The notes beneath the pieces were generated by a model. It saw nothing but the letters and a program-made list of their open reading frames with translations. It did not search any database and was not told the DNA's origin. Below, piece after piece: positions 8,452 through 15,850 of a DNA stretch of 64,000 bases (its first letter is position 1; each line of letters opens with the position of its first letter). The position numbers and the translations under genes were made by a program. The stretch covers positions 744,001 through 808,000 of the forward strand of contig OZ244984.1 of assembly GCA_965223125.1 (NCBI GenBank), in the 5' to 3' direction. The stretch is from Pacificispira sp965223125 (GTDB taxonomy: Bacteria > Pseudomonadota > Alphaproteobacteria > UBA8366 > Aestuariispiraceae).

Positions 8452-9978
8452 CTAATCCGCCATCCGGGCCATGCGGCTGTCATATTGCACGCGATCGGCG
8501 GGGAAATGCAGGCTCACGGTGGTTCCCTCACCCGGCTTGCTGTGCAGAACCAGCCGTCCCCGATGCAATTCAGCCAGGGTCCGGACCAAAGGTAGGCCAA
8601 GGCCGGTTCCGGCATGGGCGCGGGTATAGGCGCTGTCGACCTGAACGAAGGGTTGCAGCACCTTTGCCTGATCCTTCTCCGCGATGCCGATCCCGGTATC
8701 AGTGATGCTGATCTGCAAACCACCATCAGGGGCCGGTCGGCTGGCGACGGTTATCGTGCCGCCATTGGGGGTAAACTTCACCGCATTGGACAGCAGGTTC
8801 AGGATCATCTGGCGAATCTTGCGCTCATCGCCCCACAGGGACGGGGCGGATGGCGGTACACTGACCTCCAGTGTCAGGCCTTTCTCCATCGCTCCATTCC
8901 GGATCATGTTCAGGCAGGCATCGATGACGCTTGCGACATCCATCAGATCTTCCTGCAACTCCAGCTTACCGGCCTCGGCCTTCGACAGGTCGAGAAGATC
9001 ATTGGTCAATGTCAGCAGATGCTGGCCGCTGCGACGGATATCGTCGGCATATTCCGCCTGTAGTGCCTCATCCCTGACAGCACGGCTTGTCAGGATTTCC
9101 GCGAAACCGATGATGGAATTCAGCGGGGTCCGGAATTCATGGCTCATATTCGCCAGAAACTGGCTCTTCGCGCGATTGGCGGACATCGCCTGATCATGGG
9201 CGCGTTTCAGTTCGACCGTGCGTTCCCGTACCCGCTTTTCCAATCCCGCACGGGCCGCCTCAAGTTCGATTTCATTGCGATGCTGGCGGTCACGCATTCG
9301 GTTGAACGCGCGAAAGACGTCACCGACCTCATCGTCCCGATCCGGCTCCACCCGCGTCATGCCCCGCCCCTGATCGGTCTCATTTATAACGGCAATAAGA
9401 CGATCCAATGGAGCACCGATGACCCGGCGATAAACCACGGAAGCAATCACCACCATCGCCACCAGCAGCATGCCGGACAGCATCACCACAAAGGACAGCC
9501 GCTCCAGGATTGCGGCGTGAATCCGGGCATCGCTCATCGACACGCGCAGCGATCCGACCGCATTCGCACCGACCTGTCCGTCCCCGTTCGGGCCATTCAG
9601 GACGACCGTCTTTTCGAAGACCAGGCCCACAGCCCCTGCAACGCCATCTCGCGCCAGTTGCGCGACGGGGCGTCCAGCCGGGTCGTGTACAATTATTTCC
9701 GCGATATCCCGATCATTGATCGCATTGGCGATAACCGACCCGATCAATATATCCTGTCGCGTCGCCAGCGGTTCGGCCAGAACGATGGAGAGATTGGCCC
9801 CAACTCGGTTCAGCTTTTCCTGCAAGTCCCGGATTGCGTTCTGGAAGGCGAAATACTCGAAAACGCCAACAAAAACGGCAATAACGATGATCACAGCCGG
9901 GATATAGGCTGCCAGGAACCGTCCATGGGCGGTTCGCCCCAAACTGCGTGTCCCGATGGGACTCCGATCCTCAGACAT
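8452..9978 (-). CDS. Membrane sensor histidine kinase (orphan)
   Basis: A 508-residue kinase. TM1 is about residues 22-42, the periplasmic domain 45-160, TM2 162-184, then a HAMP linker, a short coiled coil (235-268), the H-box FLANMSHEFRTPLN with phospho-acceptor His280, an N-box (ILNLLSNAVKFTPNGG) and G-boxes (DTGIGI, GTGLGL). It should autophosphorylate on His280 in response to a periplasmic signal. No response regulator is encoded nearby, so its partner must lie elsewhere. It is transcribed convergently with the DAO-family gene. Confidence 0.92.
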   Translation of the reverse strand: MSEDRSPIGTRSLGRTAHGRFLAAYIPAVIIVIAVFVGVFEYFAFQNAIRDLQEKLNRVGANLSIVLAEPLATRQDILIGSVIANAINDRDIAEIIVHDPAGRPVAQLARDGVAGAVGLVFEKTVVLNGPNGDGQVGANAVGSLRVSMSDARIHAAILERLSFVVMLSGMLLVAMVVIASVVYRRVIGAPLDRLIAVINETDQGRGMTRVEPDRDDEVGDVFRAFNRMRDRQHRNEIELEAARAGLEKRVRERTVELKRAHDQAMSANRAKSQFLANMSHEFRTPLNSIIGFAEILTSRAVRDEALQAEYADDIRRSGQHLLTLTNDLLDLSKAEAGKLELQEDLMDVASVIDACLNMIRNGAMEKGLTLEVSVPPSAPSLWGDERKIRQMILNLLSNAVKFTPNGGTITVASRPAPDGGLQISITDTGIGIAEKDQAKVLQPFVQVDSAYTRAHAGTGLGLPLVRTLAELHRGRLVLHSKPGEGTTVSLHFPADRVQYDSRMARMAD

Positions 9979-10059
9979 GCCCGATGTCGACCCTCACCCT
10001 CGAACCAAGACCAGCCCAACCGTAGCACGTCCGGACAGAAAGGCGACAATTCTTGCAGG

Positions 10060-10971
10060 TTACAATTTATTGATCCGGGAAAGCTCCAGATACACAGCGC
10101 TTTGATCCTTGTCGCCGTCACCATGCGCAACCGTATCCTCATAAAGACCAGTCACGACATCGGAGACGGGAAGCGTCAGGCCGACCGACTGTGCAAAGGC
10201 CATCGCCGTGCGAAGATCCTTCAACTGGTAGCGAGAGAAACCGCCGGGGGTCCAGTTTCCCTGACACATCCGCTCACCATGCACCTTCAGGATCGCCGAA
10301 TCGGCAAACCCGCCCATCAGGGCTTCACGCACCGCCGCCGGATCGGCCCCGCCCTGAGCCGCAAAGATCAGCGCCTCGGCCACTGTCGCCAGCGTATTGC
10401 CGACGATGATCTGATTGGCGAGCTTGGCAAGCTGCCCGGTTCCGGGAGGACCCACGCGGGTTGGCCGCCCCATCGCCCGGAAAGCGGGCGCGACCGCATC
10501 AAAATCCGCCTGTTCCCCACCGGCCATGATCGCCAACGTGCCTTCTATCGCCCCCTTCTCGCCACCGGAAACCGGAGCATCGAGATAGCCGACACCGAAC
10601 GCCGCAGCCTGTTCCGCCTCCGCCCGCGCCGTCTCGACCGGGATTGAGGACATCACCACCAGACGCGCACCGGACTTCATTGCGGGAAGGACCGCCTTGC
10701 CATGATCGCCATCGGCCAGCAGCACCGCATCGCAGGTCGGACCATCGCTCAGCATCACCACCACGATATCGCAATCGCTGGCAGCATCCGCCGCCGTCTC
10801 CGCCGCCACGATTCCCGCCTGCGCCAGGGCGGCGCTCTTCGCCCGCGACCGGTTCCAGGCCGTGACCGAAAACCCGGCTTTTGCCAGATTCCGAGCCATT
10901 GGCCCGCCCATGATCCCGGTCCCGATGAAGCCGATTTTTCCGTCCGTTGCCACCACCCTGCTGTCTCCCAT
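10060..10971 (-). CDS. NAD(P)-dependent beta-hydroxyacid dehydrogenase (HIBADH/GLYR family)
   Basis: A 303-residue enzyme with GFIGTGIMGGPMARNLAKAG at the N-terminus, the substrate signature DAPVSGGEKGA near 115, and catalytic Lys in GQLAKLANQI near 168. This architecture is shared by 3-hydroxyisobutyrate dehydrogenase, tartronate-semialdehyde reductase and glyoxylate/succinic-semialdehyde reductases. ATG at 10971 is chosen (AGGAAA nine bases before); the frame also opens at 11004. Divergent from a ThDP-enzyme gene, which might produce a semialdehyde that this enzyme reduces, as in glyoxylate carboligase pathways (inference). Confidence 0.85.
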   Translation of the reverse strand: MGDSRVVATDGKIGFIGTGIMGGPMARNLAKAGFSVTAWNRSRAKSAALAQAGIVAAETAADAASDCDIVVVMLSDGPTCDAVLLADGDHGKAVLPAMKSGARLVVMSSIPVETARAEAEQAAAFGVGYLDAPVSGGEKGAIEGTLAIMAGGEQADFDAVAPAFRAMGRPTRVGPPGTGQLAKLANQIIVGNTLATVAEALIFAAQGGADPAAVREALMGGFADSAILKVHGERMCQGNWTPGGFSRYQLKDLRTAMAFAQSVGLTLPVSDVVTGLYEDTVAHGDGDKDQSAVYLELSRINKL

Positions 10972-11176
10972 CCAATTACGTTTCCTGGACTGTGCCGTGC
11001 GCAACGCAATTTATCCAGACCGAAAGGCGCGCCCGCCGTCACAGCAGTTGTGGTGCCGATGCGCAGATGGAAAAGACTTGTCCAGCATCAAAAGCGCCTC
11101 ACAGAGCTTGCCGACGGGTGATCGGCTCGCATAGGGTTTGGCGGATATTCGGCAATCAATAACAGAGGTTCAGGTG

Positions 11177-12853
11177 ATGGTTTCGGGGACGGCGGGCGGC
11201 ATGCGGCATGGCGGGCGGATACTGGCGGACCAGTTGCGGGCACAGGGGTGCCGGCGGGTCTTTCTGGTACCGGGGGAAAGCTATCTGGCGGTACTGGACG
11301 GGCTGCATGACGTGACGGAGATTGAGCAGGTTGTCTGTCGCCAGGAAGGCGGCGCTGCCATGATGGCCGATGCCCATGGCAAGCTGACGGGGGAACCGGG
11401 TGTCTGTTTCGTCACCCGTGGACCGGGGGCGACCAATGCCTCGGCAGGGGTTCATATCGCCTTCCAGGATTCGACCCCGATGATCCTGTTCATCGGTCAG
11501 GTCGGCGGGGACATGATGGATCGCGAAGCGTTCCAGGAGGTCGACTATCGCCAGATGTTCGCGCCACTGGCCAAATGGGCGGCGCAGATCGACCGGGTCG
11601 AGCGGATTCCTGAATATGTCAGCCAGGCCTATCACGTCGCGCAGTCGGGACGCCCTGGACCGGTGGTGCTGGCCCTGCCGGAGGATATGCTGCGGGAGGA
11701 AATCTCTGTACGCAATGCGGCCCGCGCCAATCCGGCCAAGGCACGCCCCGGTTCCGATGACCTGACACAGCTAGCCCACCTGATCCAGCGCGCCGAGCGG
11801 CCTCTGATGATGGTCGGCGGTCCTGGCTGGTCGGACCATACCCGCCGTCGGGTCGAGGAATTCTGCCTGCGGGCGGCACTGCCCGTCTGTACCTCCTTCC
11901 GGTCACAGGACTATATTGACAACCGCCATCCCAGCTATGCCGGTCATTGCGGAATCGGCCCGATTGCCAGCCTGAAACAGGCGGTGTTGGAGGCTGACCT
12001 GCTGATCGCGGTTGGGGCACGACTGGGTGAGATGACGACCAGCGGCTATACTCTGGTCGAAAGTCCCAATCCGAAACAGACCCTGGTGCATATCCATCCC
12101 GACGCCTCCGAGATCGGACGAGTCTATCGCCCGGAACTGGGTATCGTCTCCACCGCCCAGGCCTTAGCCGATGGACTCTCCGAGTTGCGCATCTCGCCAA
12201 TGCCACGCGACGCGGCACGAATGGCGGCCCTGCATCAAGCCTATCTGGATAGCCTGGAGCCGATGGAGACCCCCGGCGCGGTGCGGATGGAGCAGGTCAT
12301 GAAGCATGTCGATGCACTGCTTCCCGATGACGCGATCCTTTGCAACGGGGCGGGAAACTATGCCGGGTGGCTGCATCGCTATTACCGCTATCGCTCCTAT
12401 CGCACGCAACTGGCTCCGACTTCCGGCTCCATGGGCTATGGCCTGCCCGCCGCCGTTGCCGCAAAGCTGGAGGCCCCAGATCGGGAGGTCGTGTGTTTTG
12501 CGGGCGATGGCTGTTTCATGATGCACGGTCAGGAACTGGCAACGGCAATGAAGCACAATCTTGACATCACGATCATCGTCTCCAACAACGGCACCTATGG
12601 CACGATCCGGATGCATCAGGAGCGGGATTATCCCGCCCGCGTCTCCGGCACCGATCTCAGCAACCCGAATTTCGCGAAACTGGCGGAAGCCTATGGCGCG
12701 CTGGGTATCCGGGTCGAGAAAACCGAGGAATTCGAAGCGGCTTTCGCCAAGGCCCGTGCCCATAAGGGACCGGCGCTGATCGAATTGATGACGGACCCGG
12801 AAGCGATTTCCTTCGGCACGACAATCACGAAACTGCGCAGTCAGGCTAAATGA
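11177..12853 (+). CDS. Thiamine-diphosphate-dependent enzyme (acetolactate-synthase-like)
   Basis: A 558-residue three-domain ThDP enzyme. The catalytic Glu is in CRQEGGAAMMADAHGKLTG, followed by RGPGATNA, and the C-terminal ThDP/Mg site is GDGCFMMHGQELATA ending in NNGTYG. The family includes acetolactate synthase, glyoxylate carboligase, benzoylformate decarboxylase and oxalyl-CoA decarboxylase. No regulatory subunit follows, so biosynthetic acetolactate synthase is unlikely. ATG at 11177 has an AGAGG ribosome site; the frame opens at 11138. It overlaps the next FAD-oxidoreductase gene by ATGA, so both work in one pathway. Confidence 0.85.
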   Translation: MVSGTAGGMRHGGRILADQLRAQGCRRVFLVPGESYLAVLDGLHDVTEIEQVVCRQEGGAAMMADAHGKLTGEPGVCFVTRGPGATNASAGVHIAFQDSTPMILFIGQVGGDMMDREAFQEVDYRQMFAPLAKWAAQIDRVERIPEYVSQAYHVAQSGRPGPVVLALPEDMLREEISVRNAARANPAKARPGSDDLTQLAHLIQRAERPLMMVGGPGWSDHTRRRVEEFCLRAALPVCTSFRSQDYIDNRHPSYAGHCGIGPIASLKQAVLEADLLIAVGARLGEMTTSGYTLVESPNPKQTLVHIHPDASEIGRVYRPELGIVSTAQALADGLSELRISPMPRDAARMAALHQAYLDSLEPMETPGAVRMEQVMKHVDALLPDDAILCNGAGNYAGWLHRYYRYRSYRTQLAPTSGSMGYGLPAAVAAKLEAPDREVVCFAGDGCFMMHGQELATAMKHNLDITIIVSNNGTYGTIRMHQERDYPARVSGTDLSNPNFAKLAEAYGALGIRVEKTEEFEAAFAKARAHKGPALIELMTDPEAISFGTTITKLRSQAK

Positions 12854-14028
12854 GCGACGTCATACTGATCGGCGGGGGTGTGATCGGCAGTGCTATTGCC
12901 TATTTCCTTGCCAAAGACCCGGATTTCAATGGACGCATCACTGTCTTCGAGCGGGATCCGAGTTACGAATTCTCAACCTCTGCCCGCTCCGTCGCCTCGA
13001 TCCGCCAGCAATTCTCAACGCCGGAGAATATCGCGATATCCAGCTTCGGCTATGACTTCCTGACTGCTATCGACACACATCTGAGCGTCGCAGGCGAAGT
13101 GCCGGACATCCAATTCCATGAGGGGCGCTATCTCTTCCTCGGCGCGGAGGAGAGCCGGAATGCCTTTGACCGGACACTGGCACTGCAACATGCCTGCGGC
13201 GCTGAGGTAGAGCGGATCGAAGGCTCTGCAGCGCTGGAAGAACGGTTTTCCTGGCTGAATGCGGAAGACCTTGCCTTCGCGCATCTGGGTCTGTCGCGGG
13301 AGGGCTGGTTCGACGGCTATGCGCTGACGCGGGCTTTCCGCAAGAAGGCCATCGATCTGGGCGTTTCCTATCGTGACGAGGAAATCGTGGGAATGGAGCG
13401 GCAGGGTGCGCGGATCACCGCCGCCGTGACGGCAAAAGGCGAGCGCGTATCCGGAGGCAGTTTCGTCAATTCGGCGGGTGGGCGCGCGCGCTGGGTGGCG
13501 GAGATGGCAGGGATCGGCGATCTTCCGGTTTCCCCCCGCAAGCGCTGTGTTTTCTATTGCGAGACCCGCGAGGCGGTACCGCAAGGCCTGCTGGTGATCG
13601 ACAGTTCCGGGACCTATTTCAGGGCTGAGGGAAAGGGATTCCTGTGCGGGAGATCCCCCGGCCCCGGTGAGCCGGACCCGGAGAACACCGACTATGATGT
13701 GGACTATAGCCAGTTTGAGGAATTTCTCTGGCCCAGTCTGGCGCATCGGGTTCCGGCCTTTGAAGCGATCCGGCAAAGCTCGGCCTGGGGCTGTCACTAT
13801 GCGATGAGCCTGCTGGATGCGAATGCCATACTCGGGCCGCATCCGGAGGTAACGAACTTCTATCTGGCGAATGGCTTCAGCGGCCATGGCATGCAGCAAT
13901 CCCCTGCCGTCGGGCGGGGTCTTGCCGAAATCATCGCCCATGGGGCCTATCGCAGCATCGATCTTTCCCCATTTGGATATGAGCGCGTTCTGGCGGGTCG
14001 GCCGCTGGAGGAAACAGAGGTCATCTGA
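12850..14028 (+). CDS. FAD-dependent oxidoreductase (DAO/FOXRED1-like)
   Basis: A 392-residue DAO-fold flavoenzyme. The FAD site IGGGVIGSAIAYFLAK is at residues 6-21, and an S-T-S-A-R-S-V-A-S-I-R-Q-Q segment near 46 resembles the flavin-linking region of sarcosine-oxidase-like proteins. The C-terminal NGFSGHGMQQSPAVGRGLAE is typical of the FOXRED1/sarcosine-dehydrogenase-like group. Probable role: oxidation of an N-methyl or secondary amine or of an amino acid feeding the ThDP enzyme (inference). Coupled by ATGA overlap upstream, and two bases from the LysE gene downstream. Confidence 0.82.
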   Translation: MSDVILIGGGVIGSAIAYFLAKDPDFNGRITVFERDPSYEFSTSARSVASIRQQFSTPENIAISSFGYDFLTAIDTHLSVAGEVPDIQFHEGRYLFLGAEESRNAFDRTLALQHACGAEVERIEGSAALEERFSWLNAEDLAFAHLGLSREGWFDGYALTRAFRKKAIDLGVSYRDEEIVGMERQGARITAAVTAKGERVSGGSFVNSAGGRARWVAEMAGIGDLPVSPRKRCVFYCETREAVPQGLLVIDSSGTYFRAEGKGFLCGRSPGPGEPDPENTDYDVDYSQFEEFLWPSLAHRVPAFEAIRQSSAWGCHYAMSLLDANAILGPHPEVTNFYLANGFSGHGMQQSPAVGRGLAEIIAHGAYRSIDLSPFGYERVLAGRPLEETEVI

Positions 14029-14030
14029 TC

Positions 14031-14666
14031 ATGGACTATGTCAATGTCGAACTCTATGGGGCTTTCGTCCTGGCAACGGCGCTGCTGATCCTGATGCCGG
14101 GGCCGGTCGTGACCCTGGTCATAGCCAACAGTCTGAAACATGGCACGGTCTATGGCATTGTCACCAGCCTGGGTGCCAATCTGGGCACTGCGATCCTGCT
14201 GGTGGCCGGAGCGGTCGGGCTGACGGCGCTGATGGCGCTGCTGTCAGACCTTTTCGATATTGTCCGCTGGCTGGGAGCGGCTTATCTGATCTATCTCGGT
14301 ATCCGGGAATGGCGATCAACCGCCGCCCTGCTGCAGGAGGCGCAGCCGAACCGGCGCAAATCCTTCCGGCGGCTGTTCAGCCACGGATTCCTGGTGGGTG
14401 TCACCAATCCCAAGACCATCGTCTTCTATATCGCCTTCTTCCCACAATTCATTGACCCGATGCTTCCAGCCCTGCCCCAGATCAGCATCATGACGGTCAG
14501 CATGATCTGTCTGGCGATCCTCCTGGACGGCGGTTATGCCGTGGTGGCCGGGCGTATCCGTCCCTTGCTGATGGATGCGAAACGGGCGGTGCTGCGGGCG
14601 CGGATGACCGGCACTCTGCTGATCGCCACCGGGATCGGCCTCGCCTTCGCCCGGCATGACGGATAG
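14031..14666 (+). CDS. LysE-family amino-acid exporter
   Basis: A 211-residue inner-membrane protein with about six hydrophobic segments and the LysE/RhtB signature near residues 17-30 (LILMPGPVVTLVIANSLKHG) and GVTNPKTIVFYIAFFPQFID near 123. It probably exports an amino acid or homoserine-lactone-like solute by proton antiport, protecting from substrates handled by the adjacent oxidoreductases. It starts two bases after the upstream stop, so it is the last gene of the three-gene operon. Confidence 0.88.
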   Translation: MDYVNVELYGAFVLATALLILMPGPVVTLVIANSLKHGTVYGIVTSLGANLGTAILLVAGAVGLTALMALLSDLFDIVRWLGAAYLIYLGIREWRSTAALLQEAQPNRRKSFRRLFSHGFLVGVTNPKTIVFYIAFFPQFIDPMLPALPQISIMTVSMICLAILLDGGYAVVAGRIRPLLMDAKRAVLRARMTGTLLIATGIGLAFARHDG

Positions 14667-14759
14667 GAGACTTCCCCGGCGCGACGTCCCGGCCTATAGT
14701 TAGGTTCCCGCCCATCGCCTCTCGATGGCGGTAATCTGGATGGAAGGAGGAATTCGGGT

Positions 14760-15062
14760 ATGACAGGCGTTAAGACTTTCCTGGCCGCGACAGTAATCGC
14801 CGCTGGACTTGTCGGCATGACGACAGTGGTTCACGCACAGGATACGGCACCGGCGCTCGATGCGGTCGGGCGTTATACCGCGCTGACGACCAACATCGAC
14901 GGAAAGCCGGGCACGGTTCTCATCGATACCGCCTATGGCCGGGCCTGGATGCTGGGCACCGATGCCAATGGCAAGACAGCCTGGATCCGTGTTTTCTTCG
15001 ACAACAAGTCCGAGGAAGTGCCGGAAGGAGCTGCCCGCCGCCCGTCACGCATCCGGAACTGA
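14760..15062 (+). CDS. Small secreted protein, unknown function
   Basis: A 100-residue protein with a clear Sec signal peptide (KT then a hydrophobic run, cleavage expected after VHAQ near residue 29). The mature part, about 71 residues, shows an alternating strand pattern with paired Y and W residues and ends in a basic RRPSRIRN tail. A strong AAGGAGG ribosome site lies nine bases before the ATG. No family recognised. It stands between the LysE operon and the racemase-like gene with its own leader. Confidence 0.65.
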   Translation: MTGVKTFLAATVIAAGLVGMTTVVHAQDTAPALDAVGRYTALTTNIDGKPGTVLIDTAYGRAWMLGTDANGKTAWIRVFFDNKSEEVPEGAARRPSRIRN

Positions 15063-15088
15063 ATCAACAACGGCGGATGATCTGACCA

Positions 15089-15844
15089 ATGGACGGAATC
15101 GACCCTTTTCCCTTCGAGACCGATGCTGGCCTTGCCGGGCGGGCGCGGATTGGCGTTGTCGTGCTGGCCAGCGACCATACGCTGGAGCATGAATTCCGCC
15201 ATCTGCTCAACCTACCCGGCGTCGCCTTCTACGTCTCGCGCATTCCGATGTCACCAGACGTGACGATGGAGAGCCTGACCGCGATGAAGGGCGACATCGC
15301 CAGTCGTGCCGAGGTGATTCTGCCCGGCGTGGATCTGCCGGTCGTCGCCTATGGCTGCACATCTGCAACCATGGTTCTGGGCGAGGAGATCGTTTTCGAG
15401 CAAATCCGCAAAGGCCGACCGGAAGCGAAGCCGACCACCCCGATCACCGCCGCCTTTGCTGCCTTCGATGCCTTCGATGCCAAACGGATTGCCGTCCTGA
15501 CCCCTTATATCGGCGCGGTCAACGAGCGTGTCCGCAAGTTCATTGAAGGGCGTGGCTATACCATACCCGTCTTCGGCTCATTCAATGAAGGCAATGACAA
15601 TGTCGCTGCCCGCATCTCGGTCGAGAGCATGCGACAGGCGATCCTGACCCTCGGTCGCCGGGACGATGTCGACATGGTCTTCCTATCCTGCACCAGCCTG
15701 CGCCTCGCCCTCGACGTGCAGAGTATCGAGGCGGAACTGGGCAAGCCCGTCACCTCCTCCAACCACGCCATGGCCTGGCACTGCCTCCGCCTCGCCGGGA
15801 TCGACGACAAGCTGCCACAACACGGCATGCTGTTCGAGCGGTAG
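15089..15844 (+). CDS. Asp/Glu racemase superfamily enzyme (maleate isomerase/arylmalonate decarboxylase-like)
   Basis: A 251-residue member of the two-cysteine superfamily. Cys residues occur in YGCTSATMV near residue 90 and LSCTSLRL near 204, positions expected for the paired catalytic thiols of maleate cis-trans isomerase and Asp/Glu racemases. FNEGNDNVAARIS near 170 matches the maleate-isomerase subgroup, so isomerisation of maleate to fumarate is the best guess; arylmalonate decarboxylase has only one of the cysteines. It is convergent with the PatZ-like gene with six bases between stops. Confidence 0.78.
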   Translation: MDGIDPFPFETDAGLAGRARIGVVVLASDHTLEHEFRHLLNLPGVAFYVSRIPMSPDVTMESLTAMKGDIASRAEVILPGVDLPVVAYGCTSATMVLGEEIVFEQIRKGRPEAKPTTPITAAFAAFDAFDAKRIAVLTPYIGAVNERVRKFIEGRGYTIPVFGSFNEGNDNVAARISVESMRQAILTLGRRDDVDMVFLSCTSLRLALDVQSIEAELGKPVTSSNHAMAWHCLRLAGIDDKLPQHGMLFER

Positions 15845-15850
15845 ACGCGG

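Noticed and set aside
9139..10647. 502-residue plus-strand frame opposite the sensor kinase and dehydrogenase
   Set aside because: Antisense shadow of well-supported genes; no domain or ribosome site.
11177..12853. Biosynthetic acetolactate synthase ilvB
   Set aside because: No ilvN or ilvC follows, and the gene is coupled to a flavin oxidoreductase and an exporter, pointing to catabolism.
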